Source: Bryobacteraceae bacterium | GTDB lineage: Bacteria; Acidobacteriota; Terriglobia; Bryobacterales; Bryobacteraceae | Direction of reading: 5' to 3' | Length of the DNA stretch: 13,725 bases | Assembly (NCBI GenBank): GCA_029975915.1 | Contig: JARKOC010000065.1 | Span: 1 to 13,725, forward strand | In this document: in pieces, positions 1-6,332 of the stretch | Position numbering within the stretch: the first letter of the stretch is position 1 | How the letters are laid out: each line of letters opens with the position of its first letter | Made by a program: the position numbers and the translations under genes | The notes under the pieces: model-generated | What the model was told of the DNA's origin: nothing | Seen by the model: only the letters and a program-made list of their open reading frames with translations | Database searches by the model: none

Positions 1-846
1 TCGTTCCGCGTGCGCATTCAAATTGGGTGAACGCGGCGGAAGTTTCACCGACCTCACACCGGCAGACTCCAGCGTCTGCAGGAACTCGGCCGTGAACAGC
101 GGATCGCGGTCGTGAATCAGGTACCTCTTCCCAGCGAGCACTCCATCGACGGCATCAGTGAGGTTTCGTGCAACCTGGTTCATCCAGAGGCCATTGACCA
201 CCGGTGCAATGCCCGCAATCTCCACCTTGCGGGTCGCCAGGTCGATGAAGAACAAAACCATGAACCGCTGCAGGCCCCGCCTGGTCCAAACCTCCACGGT
301 GAAGAAGTCAGTCGCGACGATCAGGTCCCAATGCCGCTCCAGGAACTCCTTCCATGTCGTCTTTCGATTTCGTTCCGGCGCCGGCTCGATCCCGTGCCGT
401 TCCAGGATCGCCGCGATCGTGCTCCGAGCGATCTCATGCCCAAGGTTGGACAAGGCCCCCTCGATTCGCCGGTAGCCCCAATCTCGATTCTCCCGGGCCA
501 ATCGCACGACCAGCGCTTCGAGTTCGCCAGCAGTGCGTGGCCGGCCAGGCCCTCGCTTGCTGCTCCCGTGATACTTCTGGGCGATCAACTTGCGGTGCCA
601 GGCGAGCAGGGTCTCAGGCGTGACGATGGTGGCCACCTCCGCGAGGATGGTCTGCCCCAACCCCTTAGCTTTGGCGGCCAACCGGCGCCGCTGATCGTCT
701 GTGAAGCGAGGGCGCTTGCCTCCGAGTTGTTCCCGAAGGACTCGATTTTCTTCGCGCAGGTATTCGATCACCTGCAACTGGCGTTGGCTCATCCAGCCGG
801 CGACCGTGACCAGGAGGAACCGGAATGGATCCAACAGTTGCGACAT
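1..846 (-). CDS. DDE integrase-core transposase, partial at the left edge
   Basis: The frame is open from ATG 846 to base 1, where it leaves the window, giving 282 codons without a stop. It is a cut-and-paste type DDE/RNase H-fold transposase (rve integrase core, IS3/IS481-like) that would act on DNA as an oligomer. The N-terminus reads [18 protein letters not shown], then a charged helical stretch ([20 protein letters not shown]), a helix-turn-helix-like part around [17 protein letters not shown], and the GRPRT linker. The core shows the three acidic residues: D in [12 protein letters not shown] in [13 protein letters not shown], and E in [10 protein letters not shown], which is right at the window edge. 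ATG 846 is preferred over the in-frame ATG 792 because the extra 18 residues match the N-terminus I remember for this family. It lies 129 nt downstream of the toxin gene on the same strand. I see no terminal inverted repeats. The C-terminal end is outside the window, so intactness cannot be judged. Confidence 0.85.
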   Translation of the reverse strand, partial: MSQLLDPFRFLLVTVAGWMSQRQLQVIEYLREENRVLREQLGGKRPRFTDDQRRRLAAKAKGLGQTILAEVATIVTPETLLAWHRKLIAQKYHGSSKRGPGRPRTAGELEALVVRLARENRDWGYRRIEGALSNLGHEIARSTIAAILERHGIEPAPERNRKTTWKEFLERHWDLIVATDFFTVEVWTRRGLQRFMVLFFIDLATRKVEIAGIAPVVNGLWMNQVARNLTDAVDGVLAGKRYLIHDRDPLFTAEFLQTLESAGVRSVKLPPRSPNLNAHAER

Positions 847-975
847 CGTGTCGATCCCATTCTGGCAGAGCCTGGCGGGGCTCCCTCGATCGGTTGGTCC
901 TGCGGGCGCAATTGACGATGGACGCGGATACCGCACGCTGATCGGCCCGGCCGCGGGACATCCACAATCCGGTCT

Positions 976-1356
976 TCACCCTGCTGGAGTTTCGCCTGTG
1001 TCGTGCAGCCATTCGCCCAAACCGAGGAAGGCAGCCAACCCTTCGTCGATGGCGGCGACCTCGTGCGGCGCCAGTTCCCCAAAGACTCTCCGGACCCGCC
1101 GCTTGTCGACGGATCGAAGATGGTCGATCAGCGCGAACGACGTCTTCGCCAGTCCACTCTTGCCGGGCGCGAGCTCCGGGTACAACAGACCTTGCCCGGG
1201 TGTTCCGGTCACCGGAACCACGCAGACGAGCGGGAAGCGCTGGTCGCTGATCACGTCCGGGTCGCTGACCACAACGCAGGGCCGCACGCCACGTTGTTCG
1301 TGCCCGACTGTAGGATCGAGTTCAACCACGACCACAGACCCTCGTCCGAGTCTCAT
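976..1356 (-). CDS. mazF: MazF/PemK-family toxin (mRNA endoribonuclease)
   Basis: This 126-aa protein has the MazF/PemK pattern. It opens with RLGRGSVVVVELDPTVGHEQ (first beta strand and loop), followed by GVRPCVVVSD (the strand with the conserved Arg-Pro), VCVVPVTG, and LAKTSFALIDHLRSVDKRRV, where family members carry the conserved Ser/Thr and the 'D-x-x-R-x-x-D' stretch. MazF toxins cut mRNA at short sequences and stop growth when the antitoxin is lost. Start ATG 1356 is chosen because it overlaps the stop of the antitoxin (ATGA on the minus strand), the usual translational coupling. A longer frame to 1392 would add 12 residues inside the antitoxin gene and is unlikely. All family residues that I can recognise are present, so it is probably active. 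The target sequence cannot be read from the gene. Confidence 0.88.
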   Translation of the reverse strand: MRLGRGSVVVVELDPTVGHEQRGVRPCVVVSDPDVISDQRFPLVCVVPVTGTPGQGLLYPELAPGKSGLAKTSFALIDHLRSVDKRRVRRVFGELAPHEVAAIDEGLAAFLGLGEWLHDTGETPAG

Positions 1357-1661
1357 GCCCGAACCTCCACCCACCCTGAACCGGGCACCCATTCCACCGC
1401 CTTGCCGGCGCTGCTGTCCACCAGCGCTGCCGCATCTTCATCGGGCAGCCCGCGAGACCATTCGTCGAAACCCAGTTCTGCAAACTCGTGGCTCTCGGGG
1501 TGTGGGTTTTCCAGAGAACGCCGAAGCTCCTCGCGGCGACGGCGATCGAGTTCACGGCGCACGGCCTCCGCGATGAACCGGCTGCGGTTCTTCTCTCGTC
1601 GGTCGATGTCCCGCACTAAGTCGTTAGGAAGGGTAACGGTCACACGTTCGATGCTAGCCAT
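1353..1661 (-). CDS. Ribbon-helix-helix antitoxin of the MazEF-type pair
   Basis: This 102-aa protein has an N-terminal ribbon-helix-helix DNA-binding domain (about residues 5-45). A beta strand with alternating residues, IERVTVTLPNDLV, is followed by helices RDIDRREKNRSRFIAEAVRREL and a charged stretch. The C-terminal half (from about residue 48) is acidic and low in structure (FDEWSRGLPDEDAAAL) and would wrap around and block the toxin. It ends WVPGSGWVEVRA. Its stop overlaps the toxin ATG by four bases, so the pair forms one operon on the minus strand. A GAGAG ribosome binding site lies about 7 nt upstream of ATG 1661, inside a perfect palindrome that is the natural candidate operator for autorepression. 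The family could be called MazE-like or CopG-like; the sequence does not separate these. Confidence 0.85.
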   Translation of the reverse strand: MASIERVTVTLPNDLVRDIDRREKNRSRFIAEAVRRELDRRRREELRRSLENPHPESHEFAELGFDEWSRGLPDEDAAALVDSSAGKAVEWVPGSGWVEVRA

Positions 1662-1662
1662 T

Positions 1663-1679
1663 TCATACTCTCAGTATGA
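1663..1679. promoter_or_regulatory. Palindromic operator candidate upstream of the antitoxin gene
   Basis: A perfect inverted repeat, TCATACT-CTC-AGTATGA, starts two bases upstream of the antitoxin ATG and covers its ribosome binding site. Ribbon-helix-helix antitoxins typically repress their own operon by binding such a site, so this is the likely operator. No convincing -35/-10 pair was found beside it, so promoter placement is open. Confidence 0.5.
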
Positions 1680-1714
1680 TCCTACCACGAAATGTCGGTA
1701 CCCGGGAGAGTCTC

Positions 1715-1735
1715 GCAGACGCCCCGGTGGTCTGC
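1715..1735. repeat. Short inverted repeat upstream of the TA operon
   Basis: GCAGAC and GTCTGC form a perfect 6-bp stem around a 9-base loop, about 55-75 bases upstream of the antitoxin start. It could be a second regulatory site for the TA operon or chance. No T-run follows on either strand. Confidence 0.3.
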
Positions 1736-1769
1736 AAAGATAACCTTCCCACATAGAATCAACGAGTTC

Positions 1770-1840
1770 CGAGTGGAGCGTCTGCAGAGTCAGGAGATCG
1801 CCTCCAACGACTGTCGAACGCATCTCCTAAACTCCACTCG
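1770..1840. repeat. Nested perfect inverted repeats (possible structured RNA or cruciform)
   Basis: An outer 9-bp perfect stem pairs CGAGTGGAG (1770-1778) with CTCCACTCG (1832-1840). Nested within it, a 7-bp perfect stem pairs AGGAGAT (1792-1798) with ATCTCCT (1822-1828). A small CGA/TCG hairpin (1808-1816) sits in the apical loop. Together these would fold 71 bases into a branched rod. No protein gene explains it. Its function is unknown. Confidence 0.45.
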
Positions 1841-1853
1841 CTGGTTAGCAGCG

Positions 1854-1881
1854 GGAGAATCCGTCTCGCTGGGGATTCTCC
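1854..1881. repeat. Perfect 9-bp inverted repeat
   Basis: GGAGAATCC (1854-1862) and GGATTCTCC (1873-1881) are perfect inverted copies around a 10-base loop, only 13 bases after the nested structure at 1770-1840. No T-run follows on the plus strand, so it is not a standard intrinsic terminator. Confidence 0.45.
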
Positions 1882-2363
1882 GTTCCTGGATACGTATTAC
1901 GTAGCACTTGGGGAGCCAATTCTTTTCCCCGCAACGATTCCGGCCCACCCGTTAACGGCTCTTTCCGTCCGCAACTCCGCAACTGGCCGTGTTTTCGGCA
2001 CTTCCGTATCTCTCCGTTTCGAGCCGATTCCCATCTGAACGGCCAGCCGTGCACCCCGGCGACGTTTGCCGGAGGCCGTTTCTCCCCGTCTCCGGCCCCG
2101 GACCAGGAGTTGGTTAACACCATCGCGAGAGTTGTCCAACCCCAGGCCGGACGTTCCGAAACCGAAACACGCGTTGCGCAACGTACCCCCGCGTCTTCCA
2201 ACTTGGGTTAAGCGATGACACCTCCCTGCTTCGTCGATGCGAGTCGGCCGCACGCCATCCGCATGTGCGGGAATCTCAACCTATCGGTGCGGTCGGGGCT
2301 GGATTGGCTTGCATGGGCGAACGTTGCCCTACGGCCTGCCGTCAAGAAAATGCTTGGAGCCCC

Positions 2364-2392
2364 TTGACAGCTCTGTGAATATAGTTCACAAT
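2364..2392 (+). promoter_or_regulatory. Sigma70-type promoter of the HTH-ParA operon
   Basis: A perfect -35 hexamer TTGACA (2364-2369) and a -10-like CACAAT (2387-2392, four of six consensus positions) are separated by the ideal 17 bp. Transcription would begin near 2399-2400. This places the start codon downstream of it and argues against ATG 2237. Confidence 0.6.
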
Positions 2393-2412
2393 TGCTGTGA
2401 ACGGGATTCACG
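2374..2412. promoter_or_regulatory. Phased four-half-site operator over the parA promoter
   Basis: Four hexamers alternate in orientation with exactly five bases between them: TGTGAA (2374), TTCACA (2385), TGTGAA (2396) and TTCACG (2407). The period is 11 bp, about one helical turn. Each neighbouring pair is an inverted repeat, and only the last half-site carries a mismatch. The array starts in the promoter spacer, crosses the -10 and reaches the predicted start codon. Bound protein would therefore block transcription. The HTH at the N-terminus of the adjacent ParA protein is the obvious candidate binder. Confidence 0.7.
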
Positions 2413-2413
2413 A

Positions 2414-3445
2414 TTGGAAGCTCTCGACCTGATCGGCCTTTTTGAGATCGCTGAAATGGCAGGCGTCAGCCCGTCCGCCGTGGCGAACTGGCGAAAACGG
2501 AGCGCCGATTTTCCGCGCCCTGTCGCCGAGCTGAAATCGGGGCCCGTCTTTCGCAAACACGAGGTTCGAGCTTGGCTGAAGAGGAGGAACAAGAACGTGG
2601 CGAGAGTGATATCGACGATCAACTTGAAGGGCGGAGTGGCAAAGACCACAACGACTGTTGCCTTGGCCGAGATGCTTTCGGCGGAGTTCGACAAGAAAGT
2701 GCTTGTGATCGATCTGGACCCCCAGACAAACGCAACAGTGATGCTGATCGGGGAGGACAAGTGGAAGGATCTGAATGATCAACAGCACACGTTGGCGCGG
2801 CTGTTCCAGGACGCACTCGTGGACTCTAGCGACAGGAAGTTCGACCTCGAAAAGACCATTCAGCGCAGAGTCTCGAACGTAGCAGATGTTCGAAAGGTGG
2901 ATCTGCTACCTTCGAGTCTTGATCTGATCGACGTGCAGGACAGACTCGCGTCGATGCCTTCTGGCAAATTCTACGCCGCCAATCCAGTTGACGTGCTCAA
3001 GAAGGCCACCAAGCCAATAATCGATGAGTACGATTACGTCTTAATCGACTGCCCGCCGAACCTCGGCATCATCACCCTGAACGGCCTGCGGATCTCGGAC
3101 GGGTACATCATCCCTACCATTCCCGACATTCTCTCCACCTACGGTATCCCGCAAATCATCAAGCGGGTCCGCGATTTCGCCTGTGAGATTGGCGAGCAGA
3201 TTGAACCATACGGCATCGTGATCTCGCTGTACCGTGCACAACTCAAGCTGCACAACAATACCCTTCGCCGGCTCCGGGCAAACGGCGATGCGCATGTCTT
3301 CGACACGGTGATCCCGCACAGCGGGCACATCGCCGAAGCCGCTGAGTTCACTCCGTTGAACACTCTTCGCCAAAAGTACGGGTATCAAGGGCAATTCGAC
3401 ATCTACCGGAGGCTAACTGAGGAGATAATGAGGACGGTCGCATGA
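2414..3445 (+). CDS. parA: ParA-family ATPase with N-terminal helix-turn-helix
   Basis: A 343-aa Walker-type ATPase of the ParA/MinD superfamily. Residues 6-58 form an HTH of excisionase/MerR-like type (LFEIAEMAGVSPSAVANW, then PVFRKHEVRAWLKRRN). Residues 63 to the end are the ATPase: deviant Walker A KGGVAKTT (72-79), VIDLDPQ (98-104) and YVLIDCPP (208-215). ParA proteins segregate DNA by ATP-dependent DNA binding; those with an N-terminal HTH (as in P1 ParA) also repress their own gene. I chose TTG 2414 as start. A strong promoter ends at 2392, a GGGA ribosome-binding element sits 7 nt upstream, and the HTH is kept whole. ATG 2237 would lie upstream of the promoter and add about 59 residues with no protein-like pattern. 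ATG 2456 would cut the HTH. The stop overlaps the next gene by ATGA. No typical ParB is nearby, so chromosome or plasmid partition is inferred only. Confidence 0.85.
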   Translation: MEALDLIGLFEIAEMAGVSPSAVANWRKRSADFPRPVAELKSGPVFRKHEVRAWLKRRNKNVARVISTINLKGGVAKTTTTVALAEMLSAEFDKKVLVIDLDPQTNATVMLIGEDKWKDLNDQQHTLARLFQDALVDSSDRKFDLEKTIQRRVSNVADVRKVDLLPSSLDLIDVQDRLASMPSGKFYAANPVDVLKKATKPIIDEYDYVLIDCPPNLGIITLNGLRISDGYIIPTIPDILSTYGIPQIIKRVRDFACEIGEQIEPYGIVISLYRAQLKLHNNTLRRLRANGDAHVFDTVIPHSGHIAEAAEFTPLNTLRQKYGYQGQFDIYRRLTEEIMRTVA

Positions 3446-3813
3446 AGGGAGAAGATAGGCTCAAGCGGATATTTGCCCTGTTGCTCGAAGCCGTCAAACG
3501 GGATCCTCAACTAGCGAGCGAAATTGAGCGGGAGTTCGGCCAGTCTGCCGCTCCTACCCGTGACACATCTTCCCCTCGTAGTCGGCGGAAGCCGGCGGCG
3601 TTCGATCCGTTCTTGGTATTTGCAGATGGGGAAGCCGTGCTTCGCGCAAAGTTGCAGGAGCTGGACGCGGACGGCTTGCAGGACATCGTGGCAGAGCACG
3701 GTATGGACCCTGGAAAGCTGGTCCGGAAGTGGAAGACGCCGGAGCGCCTCATCGAGCACATTGTTGCGACAGTGCAGGCGCGGTCCCGAAAAGGAGACGC
3801 CTTCCGGACCTGA
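3442..3813 (+). CDS. Small conserved partner of ParA, possible SAP-like DNA-binding C-terminus
   Basis: A 123-aa protein translated from an ATG overlapping the parA stop (ATGA), hence strongly coupled to ParA. Residues 1-34 look helical (LKRIFALLLEAVKRDPQL). Residues 35-52 are a basic, Ser/Pro-rich linker. Residues 53-123 are a compact domain containing AVLRAKLQELDADGLQDIV, then GMDPGKLVRKWKTPERLIEH and the tail ARSRKGDAFR. Two helices joined by a short turn, with Leu-Ile at the end of the second, resemble SAP/Rho-N-type DNA-binding folds; this is inference from pattern. I have a memory of similar small proteins ending in a 'SRKGDAFR'-like tail, but know no assigned function. Position suggests it is the ParA partner, perhaps the centromere-binding or ATPase-stimulating component that usually accompanies ParA. 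Confidence 0.75.
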   Translation: MKGEDRLKRIFALLLEAVKRDPQLASEIEREFGQSAAPTRDTSSPRSRRKPAAFDPFLVFADGEAVLRAKLQELDADGLQDIVAEHGMDPGKLVRKWKTPERLIEHIVATVQARSRKGDAFRT

Positions 3814-4043
3814 GCGTGCAAGCGAGTACCACTCGGACTAACGCAATCTGCACTGCGGACCGCGATGATGCGTGCGCTGCGCCTGAGAGGTCAGAGGCCG
3901 TACCCGAGTCAAGCTCGGAAGAAACCGGAAGGAACTGGCGCAACGCTGCCCGGCATGCGGTCTGAAAAGGACTCGCCCGGCAGCGGAGCAACCTTGGCGC
4001 CCAAGCCGGACAAATCGTCCTGATGCGGCGTAAATAGTTAACG

Positions 4044-4064
4044 GACGCGGCAGAATGCCGTGTC
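4044..4064. repeat. Strong 9-bp hairpin upstream of the recombinase cassette
   Basis: GACGCGGCA (4044-4052) and TGCCGTGTC (4056-4064) pair over nine positions, eight Watson-Crick and one G-U, around a GAA loop. No T-run follows. It could be a protein-binding or attachment-related element, or a pause site. The sequence does not decide. Confidence 0.4.
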
Positions 4065-4117
4065 GATCCCATCCACCAGACGGCGTTTCGACCGCGGAGC
4101 GGAGATCGTTCGTGGGT

Positions 4118-4135
4118 GGTCTTCTGAAGGAGACC
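4118..4135 (+). promoter_or_regulatory. RBS-sequestering hairpin before the recombinase cassette
   Basis: GGTCTTC (4118-4124) and GGAGACC (4129-4135) form a 7-bp stem with one G-U pair and a TGAA loop. The right arm contains GGAG, the core of the AAGGAG ribosome binding site (4127-4132) seven bases before ATG 4140. When folded, the mRNA would hide the first translation start of the cassette. Confidence 0.45.
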
Positions 4136-4139
4136 GCTC

Positions 4140-4289
4140 ATGCGCGATCGCGATGCCGCGCTCGATCAAGCCATCCGCGAGGTCGCCAGCATTCTCGGCG
4201 ATGCACTCGTCCGCCTGCTCTTCCCCACTCCTCCCGCCGGGCAAGTTGACTTCCCGGAGACAGAGAGCCCTCATGTGACTGCTGGTTAA
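4140..4289 (+). CDS. 49-aa small protein at the head of the recombinase cassette
   Basis: ATG 4140 follows AAGGAG by seven bases, and the frame runs to TAA at 4287-4289, five bases before the DUF2924 gene. The product starts MRDRDAALDQAIREVASILG, continues into DALVRLLFPT and ends in a polar tail (DFPETESPHVTAG). Its first 30 residues could form one amphipathic helix. I recall short ORFs of this kind at the same position before DUF2924-recombinase pairs in other bacteria. That is memory rather than a search. Function is unknown; a structural or regulatory role tied to the recombinase is inferred from position only. The good ribosome binding site and tight spacing are the main reasons to accept it. 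Confidence 0.6.
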   Translation: MRDRDAALDQAIREVASILGDALVRLLFPTPPAGQVDFPETESPHVTAG

Positions 4290-4294
4290 CGACC

Positions 4295-4819
4295 ATGAAG
4301 ACTGAGAACGAGATCCGACAGGAGATCGAGGCGCTCCGCAACCTGACCACGGCGCAACTCAAGGAAAGGTACCGCGAGGTGTTCGGCGAGGAGTCCCGAT
4401 CCAATCACAAGCAGTTCCTGTTCCGCCGCATCGCTTGGCGCATCCAGGCGAATGCGTGGGGCGGCCTCTCCGAGCGCGCCCGCCAGCGCGCGCTCGAGAT
4501 TGCGGATGACGCCGATCTCCGCATCCGGGCGCCCAAGAACTTCCTGAAGGAGCCGCTCGACGACGACCGGACGATGGAAACGCGCCTGAAGCCGTCGCTT
4601 GACCCGCGGTTGCCGTTGCCGGGCACGCCGCTCATCCGCCGCTATCAGGGCAAGGACATCATCGTTCACGTCCGGCCGGACGGTGGGTTCGAATGCAACG
4701 GCAGGATCTACACGTCGCTGAGCCGCGCGGTCACGGAGGCGACGGGCACGCGCTGGAACGGGTTTGCCTTTTTCAACCTTGGCCACCGGCCCGGAGTGAA
4801 GCATGGCGAACGGGAATAA
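4295..4819 (+). CDS. DUF2924 family protein
   Basis: A 174-aa protein with the marks of the DUF2924 family. An N-terminal helical part (NEIRQEIEALRNLTTAQLK) leads into the signature SRSNHKQFLFRRIAWRIQ (about residues 35-51). A C-terminal beta-containing part follows with RRYQGKDIIVHVRPDG (115-130) and YTSLSRAVTEATGTRWNGFA (139-158). The last stretch resembles small DNA-interacting modules with a 'tG..wnG..ff' ending. The family has no firmly known function but is repeatedly found directly upstream of large serine recombinases, as here. It overlaps the recombinase start by 17 bases in another frame, which indicates coupled translation. A role as accessory DNA-binding factor for the recombinase is an inference. 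Confidence 0.85.
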   Translation: MKTENEIRQEIEALRNLTTAQLKERYREVFGEESRSNHKQFLFRRIAWRIQANAWGGLSERARQRALEIADDADLRIRAPKNFLKEPLDDDRTMETRLKPSLDPRLPLPGTPLIRRYQGKDIIVHVRPDGGFECNGRIYTSLSRAVTEATGTRWNGFAFFNLGHRPGVKHGERE

Positions 4820-6332
4820 CTCGAACGGCGCTCCGAAGCCGGTCCGCTGCGCCATCTACACCCGCAAGTCTACCGACGAGGGGCTGAACCAGGACTTCAA
4901 CTCTCTCGACGCGCAGCGGGACGCCGGCGAGGCCTACATCCGCAGCCAGGCCGGCGAGGGCTGGACTCTGTTGCCGGACCAGTACGATGACGGCGGCTAC
5001 ACTGGGGCCAACATGGACCGCCCGGCGCTGCGCCGCCTGCTCGCGGACATCCAGGCCAAGAAGGTCGACTGCGTCGTGGTCTACAAGGTGGATCGGCTCA
5101 GCCGCTCGATCCGTGACTTCGCCAAGATCATGGAGATCCTGGAGAAGCACGGCGCGACGTTCGTCTCGGTCACGCAGCAGTTCAACACCACCACGTCGCT
5201 CGGCCGGCTCACACTCAACATCCTGCTTTCCTTCGCGCAATTCGAACGGGAGATCATCAGCGAGCGCACCCGCGACAAGCAGATGCTGGCGCGCAAACGC
5301 GGCAAATGGACCGGCGGCCACGTCCCGCTGGGATACGACCTTGTGGACGGCTGCCTGGCCATCAACGAGGAAGAGGCTGCCCGCGTGCGCCAGGTCTTCG
5401 AGTGGTACCTGGAAGGCCACTCCGTGCATGGCATCGTGGCGAAATGCGAGGGCCTCGGCTGGCGCAACAAGCAGTGGGCCACCAAGGAGGGTAAGGCGTT
5501 CGGCGGCCATCCCCTGCGGAAGTGCCACATCTACACGATGCTGGCGAACCCGCTCTACGCCGCGCGGATCCGCGCCGCCGACGAGATCGTCGCCGCCAAC
5601 CATCCCCGGATCGTCGACGACAACACCTTTGACCTGGTCCAGCAGAAGCTGAAGGAGAACACGCGGAATCCCGGCCGCGGGCACGGGCCCAAATTGGAGG
5701 CCCTGCTGCGCGGCCTCCTCTACTGCGCATGCTGCGGGTCGGCCATGTCACCGAGCTACTCGTCAAGCAAGAACCGGCGGTACCGATACTACGTCTGCCT
5801 CCGCACTATGCAGCGGAACGGTGACGGGTGCACAACACGCGCCGTGTCCGCGCCGGTGGTCGAGGAGGCAGTCATTGAGAGCGTCCGGCGGTTCGCAACG
5901 CGGCCCGAAGTCGTGGAAGCGATCGCCCGGGCGGCGCGCCAGCGGCTGACCGAAGAACTTGGACGGCATCGCGAGGAGTTGAAGGCCCTCAACGTCCGCG
6001 TCCGGAACGCCAAGTCGCAACTCGTGCGGGCGAAGAACCTGGACCCCGACCGGGAGGCCGAGCTCCGCGACGTCGTTTCGTCGGGAGAGGCGAAAGCAGA
6101 ACAACTCCGCAGCTTGGTGGAGCGCGGCGAACGGCTGCGGTTCGATGACCAGATGGTGCGCCAGCGCATGGCGACGTTTGACGAAGTCTGGAAGACCATG
6201 ACCATCCAGCAGCAGGCGGCGCTGCTGCGCCAATTGATCGAACGGGTCGGCTACGACGCCCGCGGCGACAAGGTGAAGGTCACCTACAACTCGAACGGCA
6301 TCCGGGAGTTCTGCAAAGGAGCAACGAAGTGA
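4803..6332 (+). CDS. Large serine recombinase
   Basis: A 509-aa large serine recombinase, in the usual size range. Residues 14-160 are the resolvase-type catalytic domain. The nucleophile is Ser23 in AIYTRKSTDE, and active-site arginines are expected around VVVYKVDRLSRS (91-102). Residues about 175-295 form the 'Recombinase' domain (GYDLVDGCLAINEEEAARV, WRNKQWA, ANPLYAARIRAADE). Residues 300-345 are the zinc ribbon with Cys308, Cys311, Cys332 and Cys343. Residues 370-445 are a charged coiled coil. These enzymes bind attP/attB-type sites and exchange strands through a covalent serine-DNA link, driving integration or excision of elements. ATG 4803 is preceded by GGAG at six bases. All key residues appear present, so it should be active. 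No paired attachment sites can be recognised, since only one part of the element is in view. Confidence 0.93.
   Translation: MANGNNSNGAPKPVRCAIYTRKSTDEGLNQDFNSLDAQRDAGEAYIRSQAGEGWTLLPDQYDDGGYTGANMDRPALRRLLADIQAKKVDCVVVYKVDRLSRSIRDFAKIMEILEKHGATFVSVTQQFNTTTSLGRLTLNILLSFAQFEREIISERTRDKQMLARKRGKWTGGHVPLGYDLVDGCLAINEEEAARVRQVFEWYLEGHSVHGIVAKCEGLGWRNKQWATKEGKAFGGHPLRKCHIYTMLANPLYAARIRAADEIVAANHPRIVDDNTFDLVQQKLKENTRNPGRGHGPKLEALLRGLLYCACCGSAMSPSYSSSKNRRYRYYVCLRTMQRNGDGCTTRAVSAPVVEEAVIESVRRFATRPEVVEAIARAARQRLTEELGRHREELKALNVRVRNAKSQLVRAKNLDPDREAELRDVVSSGEAKAEQLRSLVERGERLRFDDQMVRQRMATFDEVWKTMTIQQQAALLRQLIERVGYDARGDKVKVTYNSNGIREFCKGATK

Larger units (their letters stand above)
1680..2373. other. Gene-poor interval between the TA pair and the parA promoter
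   Basis: About 700 bases separate the minus-strand TA operon from the plus-strand parA promoter. Open frames of up to 118 codons exist on the minus strand (1845-2253), but their composition is not protein-like and they overlap one another in different frames. Apart from three inverted repeats (1715-1735, 1770-1840, 1854-1881) I see nothing recognisable. It may be a junction between two inserted elements or decayed sequence. Confidence 0.6.
3814..4139. other. Intergenic stretch between the ParA pair and the recombinase cassette
   Basis: These 326 bases hold no gene that I can support. A frame from 3867 to about 4023 encodes some 50 low-complexity basic residues without an obvious ribosome binding site and was not accepted. 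The visible structure is four hairpins: CGAGT/ACTCG (3823-3835, just after the partner gene), CCGAG/CTCGG (3904-3918), a strong one at 4044-4064 and one at 4118-4135. The stretch may include an attachment site, but this cannot be shown without the other element end. Confidence 0.5.

Noticed and set aside
112..1743. Long plus-strand frames (267, 291 and 246 codons) over the left end
   Set aside because: They are antisense shadows of the integrase and the TA pair on the minus strand, which show clear family motifs. The plus-strand products are low in pattern and rich in Arg, Pro and Ser.
70..1787. Shared 11-mer AGCGTCTGCAG in the integrase (about 70) and at about 1777
   Set aside because: An 11-base match in a 13.7-kb window is expected by chance, and the flanks do not match.
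1770..1850. Integron attC site
   Set aside because: The paired arms and the GTT after the right arm recall attC, but the outer RYYYAAC and GTTRRRY boxes do not match, the spacer lengths differ and no integron integrase is present.
1845..2253. Two minus-strand frames of 118 codons
   Set aside because: They overlap in different frames, lack a ribosome binding site that I can see, and have no protein-like pattern. They fall in a gene-free stretch with several inverted repeats.
3867..4023. A short basic frame between the ParA partner and the recombinase cassette, and a Cys-x-x-Cys in another frame
   Set aside because: No ribosome binding site, low-complexity composition, and the CPAC-G motif is isolated in a different frame without a partner pair.
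4680..4700. TTCGAAT-type T-arm suggesting a tRNA
   Set aside because: It lies inside the DUF2924 gene and no acceptor, D or anticodon stems can be formed around it.
4773..5684. 303-codon minus-strand frame opposite the recombinase
   Set aside because: High GC third positions leave the antisense strand open. The plus strand encodes an intact serine recombinase with all expected motifs.
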